Source: Porphyra umbilicalis (Eukaryota; Rhodophyta; Bangiophyceae; Bangiales; Bangiaceae). From it: a stretch of 64,000 bases of DNA. The position numbers were made by a program, and so were the translations under genes. The stretch is from contig KV918785.1 in assembly GCA_002049455.2 (NCBI GenBank), forward strand, positions 248,001 to 312,000, given 5' to 3'. The notes beneath the pieces were generated by a model, which saw only the letters and a program-made list of their open reading frames with translations, was not told the origin of the DNA and searched no databases. This document shows, piece by piece, positions 19,794 to 30,599 of the stretch (the first letter of the stretch is position 1; each line of letters begins with the position of its first letter).

Positions 19794-20892
19794 TCAGCGA
19801 GCAGGCGCGGCCTCCAGTGCCCGCCGGCGCCGGCCGCCCCCGTCCCCCTCCGCCGCCGCCACGCCCCGTCTGGGTTGGTCCGCCGCCGCCGCGGCGCTCA
19901 GTCCCCCCCCCCCCCCCGCTCCCTCCTCGTCCGCCTCGCGCTCCCACTGGCGCTCCCGCGCCTTGTCAACGACCGCCGCGTAGGGCCCACCCATGCGGAG
20001 CAGCACCGCCTCCCACAGGCGGCGGCCGGCACCAACAGCCGCCGCCCACCCCGCGTCGCGTGGCGACAAGCCGCCCGTGCCGCCTCCCGCGCCGCGTCGC
20101 GGTCCCGAACCGTCGCCGGCGGCGGCGCCAAAGATGACGCCTTTGCCGGCGGCGGCGACAAACCAGGCGCCCGACGCCAGCTCCGCCTCGAGCTGCCCGG
20201 CCGACCACCCGCAGTAGCCGAGGTGGAGGCGCAGACGCGCCGATGCCGCCGCCTCGTCTCCGTCCGGAGGGGGGTCCGTGGGGGGGGGGGCATCGCGCCC
20301 GTGACGGCCGCGACGGCGGCGGCCAAGCCCGTGGCGCGGCTGCTGCCGCTGCCGCCACCGCCGCCGCCGCCGCCGCCGCCACCGCCGCCGCCAACGTCCG
20401 CGTCCGCCCCCCCCCCCCACCCAAGTACAAGCCTGGCAGGACGGCCTCGGAGCCCGGCACGCCCGCCACATCGTGCAGCAGCAGCGCCACCGACGAGCGG
20501 CCGACGGGCCCCCCCTCAAACGCGGCCAGCCGCGGGCTTGACCGCCCGTCGCCCCCCCCCCCCGCCCGAGCGCTTCCACCGCCCGCGCGCGGCCGCCCGC
20601 CGCGGGACGGCCGAGGAGGACGCCGGCGGCCCCCCCCGGCCCCGCGTGGAGCACCAGCACGACCGAGTGGGAAAAGTAGGAGCCGGGCGGGTGGCCCTTG
20701 GCGGTGGCGAGGAGGAGGCACCCGCACTCGGGCGCCGCCAGGGGGTGCGCCCAGGTGTCTGCGGGAGACGGGATGGCGGGGATAGGGGGGGGGTACCGGG
20801 CGTCTCGGCCGTGGTTGTGGCGGGGGGGGGGTGCGGCGCGAGTTCCGCCGCGACCAGCCGCGCGCGGAACGTGCGCCAGTCCTCAGACGGGG

Positions 20893-20923
<31 letters not shown>

Positions 20924-21115
20924 GCCGCCGCTATCCTGGGAGGAGGACGCCGACGCTTGGGGGGGGAGGAGACGAAACCTGCGACGGTGGTGGGAGGGGC
21001 GGCGGGCGGGGGCGCCCGCCGCCAGCCGCCGGGCGGGCGCCGCCACGAGGCGGCCGGCAGAGGCCGACCGCGCGCAGCGCAAGGGCGGCGGCGCCACCCC
21101 AAAGGCCACGGCCAT
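19794..21115 (-). CDS. Plastid-targeted AlgH/UPF0301 (DUF179) family protein, frame broken at homopolymers
   Basis: Family of unknown biochemical role (YqgE/AlgH), present in bacteria and plastids. Pieces occur in the right order. The ATG at 21115 starts a transit-like MAVAFGVAPPPLRCARSASA. DWRTFRARLVAAEL follows. Then come HPLAAPECGCLLLATAKG and YFSHSVVLVLHAGPGGAAGV, matching the family's N-terminal GxLLxA...SVVLVxxH...GxxGxxLxRP. FEGGPV...VLPGLYLGG comes next. Then LRLHLGYCGWSAGQLEAELA, the hallmark GYxGWxxGQLExE motif, and finally MGGPYAAV. The frame changes at the 9-G run 20785-20793, the 12-C run 20552-20563 and the 12-C run 20407-20418 (plus-strand letters). I infer sequencing/consensus errors, not three real mutations. 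The end is uncertain because a C15 run lies at 19903-19917. Confidence 0.8.
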
Positions 21116-22784
21116 GGTCACAACGCAGGCGGCAGTAGGTTGGGTGGCGGGCGGAAGAGGATCAAAGGCAGCGGGGAGGGCCAGCGCGTGCGGCGACGGT
21201 GGCACAGGTCGGGGAGGCGCGGACGCTGGCACGCCGTGACGTGGCCGAGCTGCACCAACGCAGACCATGCCGACGCTGCCGGCAGTTGAAAAAGAAAAGG
21301 AAACCAGACCGCTCCAAGGCAGCAGACTCGCAGACGCCTCGGTCGAGAGGGTGCACTGTCGTGCGGGGAGGGTGGACGGCGACGGGGACTGCGACACAAA
21401 AAGTCGCGGGGGCGACTCGGTCGGAGGGGTGCAGGTGTCGGCCCGACCACGACGGTCGACTGGCTGCTTGGCACGAGGAGGTCGCGTGTGCGGCCGAGTG
21501 GGCTGGCGACACGGCGGTGGGAGGGCCCGAGATTGGGTGCAAGGCACAAAATTCGCAGATACCCGATTGATCGTTCAGGCTGTGTTGGCGCCGATCGTTC
21601 TTCCCTGACTGAAAGCGCGTACGCGAAAACACCCTGGCCTGGAGTTGTGCTGTGATCGAAGACAATCTATACGAGTAAGTTCTGGAGAATTATTTATACA
21701 GACTTGAAGCATGCCGCGTCGCGCTTCACTTGGCACGTGGTTATATTTTTCATGCACTGCATTGGTTTTTATTTTTATGTCATTGCGGGCGTCCACGGGC
21801 AGGCGCGCGCGCCAGAGCCGTCCGCCCCGGAGCGCGCCGGCCCCCCACCCAGGCGACGCCGTGCTTGCGACAGTCCCAAGCCACGCACGGCTCGCCGACA
21901 GCCTCACCCCCCCCAGCCCACCGGCCTCACACCCACGTCCGCCTCCGCCGCCGCTACCGCGCAGTCCACCCGCCCCCTGGGGCAAACGCCACGCCACTCC
22001 CGCCCCCTCGTCCATGATGGCTAGGCTTGTTGCCAGTAGCAAGCCTATCGCAGCAGGGGGCGCGGGCGCAGGGTCCGCCGCCGCCGCCGTAGGGGCTGCC
22101 ACCGGCTAGCCAGCGGCGTCTTCACCCCTCCCCCCTCCAGCCCCACGGCCCCTCAACCCCTCCACAGCCCCCCGAACGTACCCCCCTGTCCGTTCTCCTC
22201 CCCCCACGACGTACCGCGCGGTCAGTTGTGCGACATCCCGCACGGCCGGATCCGCCACCGCGACACCACCACCCCCTCGCACGGGCCACACGCACGACGC
22301 CGCCCTCTCCTCGTCACAGGTCCGCGCACAGAACCACGCGGGCAGCTGCGCCACGCCACTCGCGACTGCCCGCTTCAGTCACTGCGCGCCACGGTCACAC
22401 CACATTCCACGACTCTCGGCCGTCCCCGATCTTGGCCCTCTCCTGCGCGTTCAAAATTTTGAAGAACAAAAACACCGTCCAGAGCATCTCAGGGGCATGT
22501 TTCACCAATTACGTCTTCAATTCCTCACCCGACGCGATCATATGCAGCACGCATCCTCGTTTCCAGCTCGTCTGAAGCACAGACCCCCCGTTTCAAGCCA
22601 TCTGAACGAGAAAAAAACCCTCTTTCTGCATGGTTGGACCTCACAAACGCCCAACGTACGGCCATCGTGCAAAAATACATGTACGGATAGTGTGCAAGTT
22701 GACGCTTCTAACCATGTCGGACTCAACGTACGGCGACGTCCGCCCGAGCCGTACGAGGTCTCTCCGCGTGCACCCCGCTTTTTC
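21116..22784. other. Intergenic DNA, no assignable gene
   Basis: Upstream of the AlgH-like gene the sequence becomes AT-richer (21550-21780, 22440-22700). On the minus strand a frame between 22354 and 21575 (MAAPTAAAADPAPAPP... after a TAG at 22108-22106) is open but matches no family I know. I leave it unassigned. Confidence 0.35.
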
Positions 22785-22880
22785 GCAAGTACTCCCGCAA
22801 CGTGCACTAGCTCGGAAAAAAATTAGAATGGGGGCCCCTATGCGCATGTTGGATAGTACCCTGTCCTAAAGGCCAGGGGA
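22785..22880 (+). repeat. Direct repeat, left copy
   Basis: Shares with 24118-24212, in the same orientation, CGCAAGTACTCCCGC, CGTGCACT, GAAAAA, ATGCGCATGTTG, AGTACCCT, CTAAAG and CCAGGG, in order and with similar spacing. The copies are separated by 1.3 kb. Confidence 0.6.
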
Positions 22881-23126
22881 TTCCTACCAGAATGAAGTCA
22901 GACAGCTTTGTTCTGACGCGAATGTGCAACTGAAAACGCGTTCGCAGAAATACCCTGGACTTGTTTACAACGTGCGAAGCAGCCGCCGACGACCAGCCCA
23001 CGCGAACCACCCCCCTCGCGCGGCCGCGCATCCTCGGCAAACAAGCCACCGCCAACAAGCACCGCCGCCGCCGCCGCCCACGCTGCCGCCGTCACCGCCG
23101 CGCCTCCCCCCCCCAGCCACAAGCAG

Positions 23127-23711
23127 ATGAATACCCTCGCACCTCCAGACGTGCACACCGCCGCCGGCCTGCCGTCGCACCCGTCCCGGTCGCCACGGCC
23201 GCGGCCGTTGGGCGCCGCCGCCGCTGCCGCAGGCAGACCGCCGTCGAACTCCGCGCCGCCGCCCCCCGCCGGCGCGTCGGCGGCGGTGCGCACGTCCGCT
23301 AGCGGCGGCAGCGGCGACGGTGGGGCCATGGACCACAGCCCGCCGCCGCCGCCGCCGCCGTCGCAGCCACCACCCGTCGCAGTCGCGGCGATGGCGGGCG
23401 CGACAGCGGCGGCAGCCGCGGCAGGGGAGGCGGCGGTGGCGCTGACGGCGCCCTTCCCCGCTCCCAACGTCGGCGGAGCTCGTCCCCCGTCAGACAGTGG
23501 CGGGGGCGAGGAGTGGGGGGGCATCGCAACGGGCGGGGCCGCCGTCAACGCTGCCGCCGCGTCGGTGCGGGGGCGCGCGGGGGGGTGGGTGGGGCTGGCC
23601 GCCTCGTCGGCGCGACGGCCGACCGCGCGCCGGCTGTGTTGGTCGCGGGCGGTCGCGCACCGACGCGCGCGCGGGGGGCGTGTCGGGCGTGTGCGGCCGC
23701 CGCGGTGGTGA
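23127..23711 (+). CDS. Hypothetical low-complexity ORF
   Basis: An ATG-initiated frame of 194 codons (starts MNTLAPPDVHTAAG) with Ala/Pro/Ser-rich composition and a stretch AMDHSPPPPPPP. The opposite strand is also open with a Gly/Ala-rich frame. No domain is recognised, and it lies between two direct repeats, so it may be part of a mobile or repeated segment. Confidence 0.2.
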   Translation: MNTLAPPDVHTAAGLPSHPSRSPRPRPLGAAAAAAGRPPSNSAPPPPAGASAAVRTSASGGSGDGGAMDHSPPPPPPPSQPPPVAVAAMAGATAAAAAAGEAAVALTAPFPAPNVGGARPPSDSGGGEEWGGIATGGAAVNAAAASVRGRAGGWVGLAASSARRPTARRLCWSRAVAHRRARGGRVGRVRPPRW

Positions 23712-24117
23712 CCCCGACGACTGCGGTGGTGCGGCCGTCGGCAGCTCCCGCCGGCCGTCCGGGAGCCCTCTCCTCCAGAACGATGGGTCGCGAGCGTCTG
23801 CTTGAAAATTCGAACAGAACGTGCCTTGGTTGTCCCGTGGAGCGCCATCGCCGGACTTAACCACAAAATACAAAAACGCGTCTGACCAGATCGACGTTTC
23901 CGGGGGTCTGAACGCACCACCCTCATTCTGAGGCAACTGACCCGGACATCCTACGAAAAGCGACGTACGGCGTCCGTATGACCGCAGCTGACATGCTACA
24001 AACGAGAAAAGTTACAGAAAGTGCTGGACGCATGTTGCGCACCGAACCATGCCCAAAGGACCCGCAGCAGTGATAGATACACTGCGTACCGCCCGAAAAG
24101 GTGTGCACACGGGGCCA

Positions 24118-24212
24118 ACCGCAAGTACTCCCGCGCGTGCACTGGAGAAAAAGAAAAGTTATGTGTGTGACCCCATGCGCATGTTGATAAGTACCCTTGA
24201 CTAAAGTCCAGG
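24118..24212 (+). repeat. Direct repeat, right copy
   Basis: Counterpart of 22785-22880. It lies just before the hAT element. Confidence 0.6.
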
Positions 24213-24968
24213 GAATTATCTTCTTCTCTTCCAAGCATCTAAGAAGCTTTTCCTGGAGCTGGTGGCACTGATCAGAGGTTCCCAAGCGTATCACTTTTTG
24301 AATAGCGTATGATTTCTGGACACCGAAGTTCGTCAGCGAATGCGTATCTGCCCGGCGACGACTGGGCCCGAAGCGAGTGTCGCGAAAATGCCAGCCAAGC
24401 GTATCGATTAAGCGTATCTACGCTTGCAGAAATCTGGCAAGCGAAATGACCGTTCGCGCCTGAACAGCGTATCTCACTCGCTTAGTAGCCCCCGTTTTCG
24501 ATCCTGTTCAAAGAGCGAGATCGCAAGATCCTGCTGTGACGGTGACAATGTCGGTCATATGTGGCCCCTGACAGCGGACCGTCTCGTGTGGGCAAGAGTC
24601 AAGCGGTGTGCGGACGTACAGTACTCCCTGTCAACGCCGCGCCACAGCTTCGCGCCATCTGAATGGGCAGGAGCATCGTGCTCACAGCACGGGCTGTCAA
24701 AGCCTGAGGTGTCGGTACGCGGTGCCGTCTCACCGCGGCACGTATCCCTCAATGCCGTCTGGAAAGTACGTGGCTCTCTCAGAGCCACGTTTTACACGCA
24801 GCGTGGCCGAGGTGTCCGATGAGAGAGGACCTCCATCGGCCTTGGCCAAGTCGCGTGGGCAACGTAGGCATGGGGCTCTTCGAGACCTTTGCCGTCCCCT
24901 TTTCGCCGGGTATCCTACGTAGACAATGCTCAGCCTGTAGGATCCTTTGACTGCCATTGATTGGGATA

Positions 24969-26537
24969 TCCGTCTGACACAAGATAAGAACCCATCCTGT
25001 CCCCGTTTATTAACCACTGGTTCACTTCCTTCGAGAAGCACACCGTTTGGCTCAGCTCACCCTCTCCTCCTCCATCATCTTTTTTCCACAAAAAATGGAC
25101 GCTTCACTCTTTTTGTTCGTAGGTGGGTCGGTATCGGGGTATACACCAGTTAACAACCCATCAAGCATCCTGGGAAAACTTAGGCGTTCTGCAGTGTTGA
25201 CGGATAATTGTACCACAGTGTTGATGTGTGACCGTCTGAATTGAGTCAACTGTCTATGGGGGTAAATCCTATTGCACCAATCAAGAACCTGGAAAACCCT
25301 GGCAATATTCTATCCAACCACAGCTTGAACAGAAAAAAGAACAAAGGAACCAAGGGCGTGATCACAGCAGTCCACGCTGGCGACAATTACCCGCGTTGGG
25401 TACATGAAACAGCTTGAGCTGCTTGTTGGCACGTTCCCGCAGGACCAGCTTGCGGGGAGACGGGTACAGTCGGTGCAGCCGGTGCCGGCCCTCCTCGGCC
25501 GCCTCCTCACTGACCAGACACCAAACATTGGCCCACTTCGTGCGCTCCTGCTCTGCAGCCAGCTCGGCCTTTTTGGGTTTATTGGCTGCCACCGTCGCCT
25601 CCCTCTGCCGACGACCCAACTCGAGGTCCTGCTGATTCTTGAGCTTGTCGGCGTCAAGCTGCTGAACAGCCGCCAGCACCTCCGGCGCCGTCAAAACAGT
25701 TGCTCGTCCCGCTGTCGAAAGCGTTCCCTGCACGATTGTCGGGCACGACAGGTTCTTGCGGACCACCGGGGTGAGGCGTGACACCAAAAGCTCCAGGTTA
25801 ACGTCCGACACCACTCGGTCTGCTCCTTTTGACAGCTCCCCCGCGGCGCAGTGGAGCTTAACTGGGGGTGGGACACAAAAGCCGTTTCTGGCCTTGTGGA
25901 CCCACATTGGGTTATGAAATCGGCCTGAGCGGGGTCGTAAGAGCAGGTTTTTTCTTTGAAGCCATGTGGATTGCCTTTCCGGGACGACGAGGATGTACTG
26001 CTTTATGGCCTCCGAAGCGTCTCGACGTGATGAAGAATGCCCCGCTGTATCTGGCGTACTCATTGCACCGGAAGTGCGCTTCACATGGACATGTGGAACT
26101 ACCGTAGCTCGGGCCGCGCCACGTGCAACACACGAGCTCAGGACTGGGAATCGTGCTTTTCTGCCTGGTCAGATTTTTGGCCCGCGCGCGCAATGGACGC
26201 TTGGCAGGGTCGCAGAGGGCGATTTGAGCCAAACATTGACCGTTGGAACCTCTGGACAGAGACCCCATCAAAAACACTCGGCCACCCGTCTCTGCCGACG
26301 ACGATGGCGTATGGAAATGCTGATCACATGGTTGGCGAGCTGAAGACCTGCTCTTTTCATTCATGTATCTCACTACAGAATCCATTTTTTCTTTGGGGGA
26401 AGACGGGCCTTCCTGTTTGAGTGTTGGCATCTGTTTGATTTTCCAGAAACTCACTGAGTATGTAAACACTGTGAAGAATCGACCCTTACAGTTGGTTCTT
26501 ATCTGATGCCATGGGTTCTTATCTGGTGTCAGACGGA
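24969..26537. mobile_element. Tc1/mariner-pogo-type element nested in the hAT
   Basis: Terminal inverted repeats of 27 bp (24969-24995 and 26511-26537) start TCCGTCTGACAC and end GATAAGAACCCAT, with one mismatch. They are directly flanked by TA on both sides (24967-24968, 26538-26539), the Tc1/mariner target duplication. A second partial copy of the end (GGTTCTTATCTGATG) precedes the right TIR. At 1569 bp, it contains a degraded minus-strand transposase-like reading frame. Confidence 0.85.
25362..26469 (-). pseudogene. Degraded pogo-like (DDE_1 type) transposase remnant
   Basis: On the minus strand, the frame ending at 25362 carries LLVSRLTPVVRKN, TAPEVLAAVQQLDADKLKNQ, then a charged helix (QREATVAANKPKKAELAAEQ). 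This resembles the basic coiled-coil C-terminal tail after the catalytic domain of pogo/Tigger-like transposases. The upstream half (26469-25912) is in another frame. No complete DDE triad can be read. The assignment rests mainly on the TA-flanked TIRs around it plus the tail. Confidence 0.45.
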
Positions 26538-26928
26538 TACTCTGGAAGGTCTACACTGGCGCGGGCGTGCGGCCTTGCGGAGCGCTGCATTGACGTGGAG
26601 CAGCCGCAGCGGCAGCACGCCGTCACGCCTCGGCGCCCGCCGCGTCGCCCTGCCAAGCCACAGTCGCCGCCTGCCGCTGCTGGTGCGCAAGTGTGGCACC
26701 CCCCCATTCGGTACGTAATTTTCATGGTAGGGGGACTACTGACAAGATTCGGAAACTCGCTTGAAGAACGTGGGATAGCGTATGTGCTGACTTTCAAAAC
26801 TAAGCGAATGGCGTATTTGACTGGGCACACGATTTTCAAGCGAATGCGAGATTCGCTTGAAACTTACGCGCGAGATACGCTTGGACTACTTACGCTTGGG
26901 AAACCCTGGCACTGATGTCTCGCCCCTC

Positions 26929-26954
26929 AGAGCGGTACCAACAACGTCCGCATC
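26929..26954 (+). repeat. Left arm of a distant inverted repeat
   Basis: AGAGCGGTACCAACAACGT followed by CCGCATC matches the reverse complement of 31894-31920 with a single extra base there. The pair encloses 5 kb that contains the Harbinger transposase remnant. Confidence 0.65.
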
Positions 26955-26957
26955 GCG

Positions 26958-27869
26958 CCAGTTCCACATAAATTAAGAGCGCCACGTATGTCGTCGTGTA
27001 CGCCTGTGATTGGGTGTCGAGCCACGGCGAGCTCTTTACGAAAGGGTTCCACAAAGGATCTGGCAGACCCAATGTATTTGATGAAAAACGGGCGCTACTG
27101 TATAAATTGGTTTGCGGAATGCGAAGGCGACGTTGGTGGTTGCAACCTTCCGAACTCACGGAACCAGACATCTCGCATCACCGTGAGAAGGGCGCTGCGT
27201 GTCCCCCGTCAGTCGTCGTCATTTGAGCGGCCGATCGTCCTTCAATCGTCCTTAACTGGATGACACGGATCAGGTTCACATGTCCATTCTAGCGTGAATA
27301 TGCAGTCATTCCGGCGATCATCCGTCATGAGACCGACACGTTTCAGGTCACCACGTGCCTCAGAGTGGTCGAAGCGCCGTCATCTGATCAGATTTCCGTT
27401 TTCTTCGGGTCGACTCGTTTCCGAAGGCGACGGCGACACCTACGTTGTGGGGCCAGCCGTGACGAAAAGGACGAGCCAGAGAACGTCACTCGAATATCCA
27501 CTGAGGGCACGGCACGTGCACCGCAGTTGACGGTGACTCGTCCAGGATGCCCGTTTCTGTCCCTGGAAGTACAGGTCTGCGGGGCCTTGCTGTCCACCAT
27601 CACACTGGGATAATAGCAGAAAGGTCCTGGGCGGGCCCGTTCTCGGGCCGAGTGAGGTGGCCCTCACGTTGCCGGTGTTGGACCACGCCCCACCAGGTGT
27701 GATGACAACCCTAGGGAACGGTCGCAGCTGGACCTGGGTTGTGCTGAAGAGATTCTTCACTTCCCACTTCTCAGTCCACCGGACACGGCACGCGGGGATC
27801 ATTGGGCACAGCGGCGGACGTGCAAGGCGCCATTGTGAAGGCCTCCGACCAGGCCACGTCGTCTCTACC
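26958..27869. other. Gene-free repeat-rich DNA
   Basis: No family is recognised on either strand. Composition is mixed. A TGTATAAATTGG box lies at 27099-27110 but without an evident gene downstream. Confidence 0.4.
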
Positions 27870-28328
27870 ATGGAGCACCCGCACTCGCACTCGGCCGCCA
27901 GCGCAAGCAGCGCGGCTGGCCCCCGGCGTGCCCGCGCGGCCGGCATCGAGCGTGCCGGCGCGGCCGGCCTCGAGCGTACCCGGGAGGCCGGCTTCGAGCG
28001 TGCCCGCGCAGCCGCCCGAGAGGGGGCACGCCGTCTCCCTGGTATTCTGGCGAAGAAGGCACAGTCTGCAAGACACCGGCGCCGGCTGGCGCAGGCCATT
28101 CGCATGAACTACGCCGCCACGATGGCCTCGGACGAGGCTACCAACGGCACCCGCAGCAAGGTGTTTCGATCGTCGACGGCAGCGGACGGGCCGGTGTCGG
28201 CGGACAAGGCCATCGAAGCCTGCAACCGCACGGCGACTGACGGCGGTGTGACTGATGTGGACGTCGACCGCCAGCAGGCCAAGGTAGAGGCTAAGGTCGA
28301 GGTCCACTTGGAGGACGCTGCGTCCTGA
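27870..28328 (+). CDS. Hypothetical protein with 8-residue repeats
   Basis: 152 codons from an ATG in good context (CTACCATGG) to TGA. The N-terminus is His/Ser-rich (MEHPHSHSAASASS). Four 8-residue repeats of pattern RARAAGIE/RAGAAGLE/RTREAGFE/RARAAARE follow, predicted helical. Next is a basic stretch (KKAQSARHRRRLAQAIRMNY), and the C-terminus is acidic and hydrophilic (KVEAKVEVHLEDAAS). No family is recognised. The frame is open further upstream to 27657, but the composition there is less protein-like. Confidence 0.45.
   Translation: MEHPHSHSAASASSAAGPRRARAAGIERAGAAGLERTREAGFERARAAAREGARRLPGILAKKAQSARHRRRLAQAIRMNYAATMASDEATNGTRSKVFRSSTAADGPVSADKAIEACNRTATDGGVTDVDVDRQQAKVEAKVEVHLEDAAS
27927..28022 (+). 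repeat. Tandem repeat, 4 x 24 bp
   Basis: Units CGTGCCCGCGCGGCCGGCAT+CGAG and variants begin at 27927, 27951, 27975 and 27999. They are in frame with the hypothetical protein. Confidence 0.9.
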
Positions 28329-29844
28329 AGACGCGCTGCAACGCGCTTTCTCTTGTAGTGACAAGTGTGCACGAGCGGCCCTTGCCGGGCCGCCTGCGCC
28401 GGCCCACGCCGGGCCGCCTTTCTCGTCACTGCGCTGCTCTTCTTTGGCTTGAGCCGTCTAGGGGAGGGGAGCAAGCGGGCACAGGGCAGGAGAGGTACGA
28501 GGGGAGGGCCGTCTGCTGTATGAGAGGGGCGTCGGCCGTATGTATTCTTGCTGCTATCGTCTCTTCGTAGTCTGTTTGGTGTTGTATCTCTGCGGCTATG
28601 GCGGACAGCCTGCTGTGTTGTAAATCGTTTTTCTTTGTCAGCCGGCCGAGTACTGGTGCCAAGAGACTTGAACAGGGGGCTCGAGGATAGCAGGAAGTAT
28701 GATATGACGGGAGGCGGTGGCGGGCGCGGCTGTGGAATGACCGTCGACCCCCTGATGGGTCTGCCGCAGTTTCCCAGTGACAAGCCCCCGTAGCGACGGC
28801 AGCCTCGCCGTCAAAGGCACGACGGCAGCCTCGCCGTCGAGGGCACGCTGCGCAGACCTTCACGGGGCCGAAACCACCGAGCCTCATCACGGGGGCGGCT
28901 TCGCCGTCGCGGGGAAACGTTGTCTCCAGTGCGACTCGGCCGAGTCAATCGAAGGCCACGAAAGCACTGCCGCGCGGCCGTTTTTGCCGCGGTTTGCAAT
29001 CAACAAATCAGGTGATAGGATACCATTTCGGTAGATCAGAAGAAATATCACAAATCTCGGCTGGCGTGTGATGCAGTTGCAACACGCGTCGCAATCCAAA
29101 AATAGTCGGATCAAGTGGGGTGGTGTGCCTCCACGACCGGACCACAGGCGGTGGCCGAATACGGGTTTTGGTGGACCGACTCGATCTGAGACCCAGTGGC
29201 CCCAAATACGTTGTGGGCGGGACAGCGGCGTTGAGCCCTTGCTGACGCAGGGCACCCAGTGTCAGCCAAACGGTCCGCTTGCGTGAACGGGAGGGACCAT
29301 CAAGAGCCAGGCAAAGATGCTCGGAGATCCACTCAAGGCTGTGCACGTGCATGAATGTTTACATTGCTGGTGTCCGAGGTTCTAGCGTCGGGATACGTGG
29401 CCAGCCTCCCCTGCCTCGTGTCTCACCTGCACGTAGCGTAGCAAGGACCATGACCCCCGCATGTGCTCGTTGGAGAGGGCTCAATGCCAGACAGCTGACC
29501 ACACAAACCCATCTCTTTTTGCCTGCCGACGCCGGTGGCCGCGCAGACAGGTTGTTTACTTTCTGGAGAAGAATGGCCGCAGAGTATAGCCAGACAGCTG
29601 ACCACACAAGCCCCGCTCTGTCTGCTTCGCTGACGTGGGGGGCCGCGCGGGCCGGGTGTTTTTTGGCTGGAGAAGAATGGCCGCAGAGTACGGTCCTTTG
29701 GGGGCCCATACACTTGTTTTCACGTTGCGTGAGTCGATGTGGAACAGACACGCGACGCGAGGCCCCAGAAGGCGATAGGAGCAGCCAGGCACGCACAGCG
29801 GTGGGGGGTGCGAGAGGGGTCTGGTGTGGTGATTCGACGGCATT
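28329..29844. other. Gene-free stretch with short tandem repeats
   Basis: No family is recognised. It holds a 26-bp duplication at 28800-28851 (unit starting AGCCTCGCCGTC) and a 103-bp tandem duplication at 29487-29692, annotated separately. A minus-strand frame at 29352-29008 is open without a recognisable domain. Confidence 0.4.
29487..29692 (+). repeat. Tandem duplication, 2 x 103 bp
   Basis: Both units begin CCAGACAGCTGACCACACAA and end CTGGAGAAGAATGGCCGCAG+AGTA. The middle parts differ, so the duplication is not recent. Confidence 0.9.
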
Positions 29845-30570
29845 TTAGCACCCCGCTCGGCGCCCACGAGGACCTGAACGCCCGCCACCCACCGTTGCCA
29901 CAGACGCGCCGGACCCCACTCCCACGCTGTGCCTGCTGCGACATTCTGCCCCACTCCACCCCACCCCGTCGCGCTTCGTCATTGCCATGTCGTCGCCCTT
30001 AGGCGATGGTGCCGAGGCCCGCCAGATGCGCACGCCTATTGTGGCCACGCCCGTGGCCAAAGTCGAGCGCGCTGTTCGTGAGCACGGCGACGGGGACTCC
30101 GTGAGGTGGTGGGTGGCGTCGTCAATGGTAGAGCGGGAGAGGCGGCAGTACTCATCCGCGCGATCGAACGACTCGCCGTACCCCAGCACTCGCAAGGCAG
30201 CCGCCACCTTCTGGATGGCGTGAGCCTGCGCGCGGCCAGTAGCGTTGACACTACGCCTCCAGAACGGCTGGTCGTAGATGGCACGGAACAAGCGGTTGAA
30301 AACTGGACGCGGCATCCGGAAATGGTCCTCAAACTCGTCCTCGCCGTACACAGGCGGCCGCCCGTCCACACTGAAATAGTCACGCAGAATGGCAAACGCA
30401 CCCAGGTCAAAATAACGCTGCCGATTAGGTCGGCGCCCGCGTCGAGAGCCCCCTGCACGTTTGCGCACATGACCCGTACATACGGCTAGCCGTGCACGGC
30501 GCGCTCCAAAGGAAGCTCGTGCGCCCAGAACCGCCGCAAGCCCCAGCTCGTCCTCACCCGCCTCGTCCAT
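29845..30570 (-). pseudogene. Truncated PIF/Harbinger-type transposase
   Basis: From the ATG at 30570 the frame reads MDEAGEDELG, then YFDLGAFAILRDYFSVDG, YGEDEFEDHFRMPRPVFNRL, GRAQAHAIQKVAAALRVLGY and RADEYCRLSRSTIDDATHHL. This is the N-terminal half typical of plant and protist Harbinger nucleases: an FRM..F.RL helix, lQK...ALR.L.YG, then the D.y..lS.st helix before the catalytic core. Similarity ends near 30097. The rest of the frame to 29845 does not resemble the DDE domain, so the gene is truncated or frameshifted before the catalytic residues. It cannot encode an active transposase. Confidence 0.75.
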
Positions 30571-30599
30571 GGCCTGTCGGCCACACGTTGGCCGAGAAA

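Larger units (their letters stand above)
24273..26908. mobile_element. hAT-type DNA transposon (non-autonomous) with 8-bp TSD
   Basis: The ends are CAGAGGTTCCCAAGCGTA (24273-24290) and the reverse complement of CAGGGTTTCCCAAGCGTA (26891-26908), matching at 16 of 18 bases. They are flanked by a perfect 8-bp duplication GCACTGAT (24265-24272 and 26909-26916). An 8-bp duplication and CAG...CTG ends are diagnostic of the hAT superfamily. Subterminal regions (24283-24475 and 26757-26900) carry many AAGCGTAT/AAGCGAAT motifs, as expected for transposase binding sites. Removing the nested element leaves about 1.07 kb without a hAT transposase, so it needs one in trans. A GC-rich insert near 26560-26705 differs in composition from the AT-richer ends and may be captured DNA. 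Confidence 0.9.

Noticed and set aside
21575..22354. Minus-strand frames (MAAPTAAAADPAPAPP... and the frame before TAG 22108)
   Set aside because: No family resemblance, interrupted by a stop, composition typical of GC-rich noncoding DNA.
29008..29352. Minus-strand 114-codon frame as a transposase fragment
   Set aside because: Ordinary composition but no motif that ties it to any transposase family.
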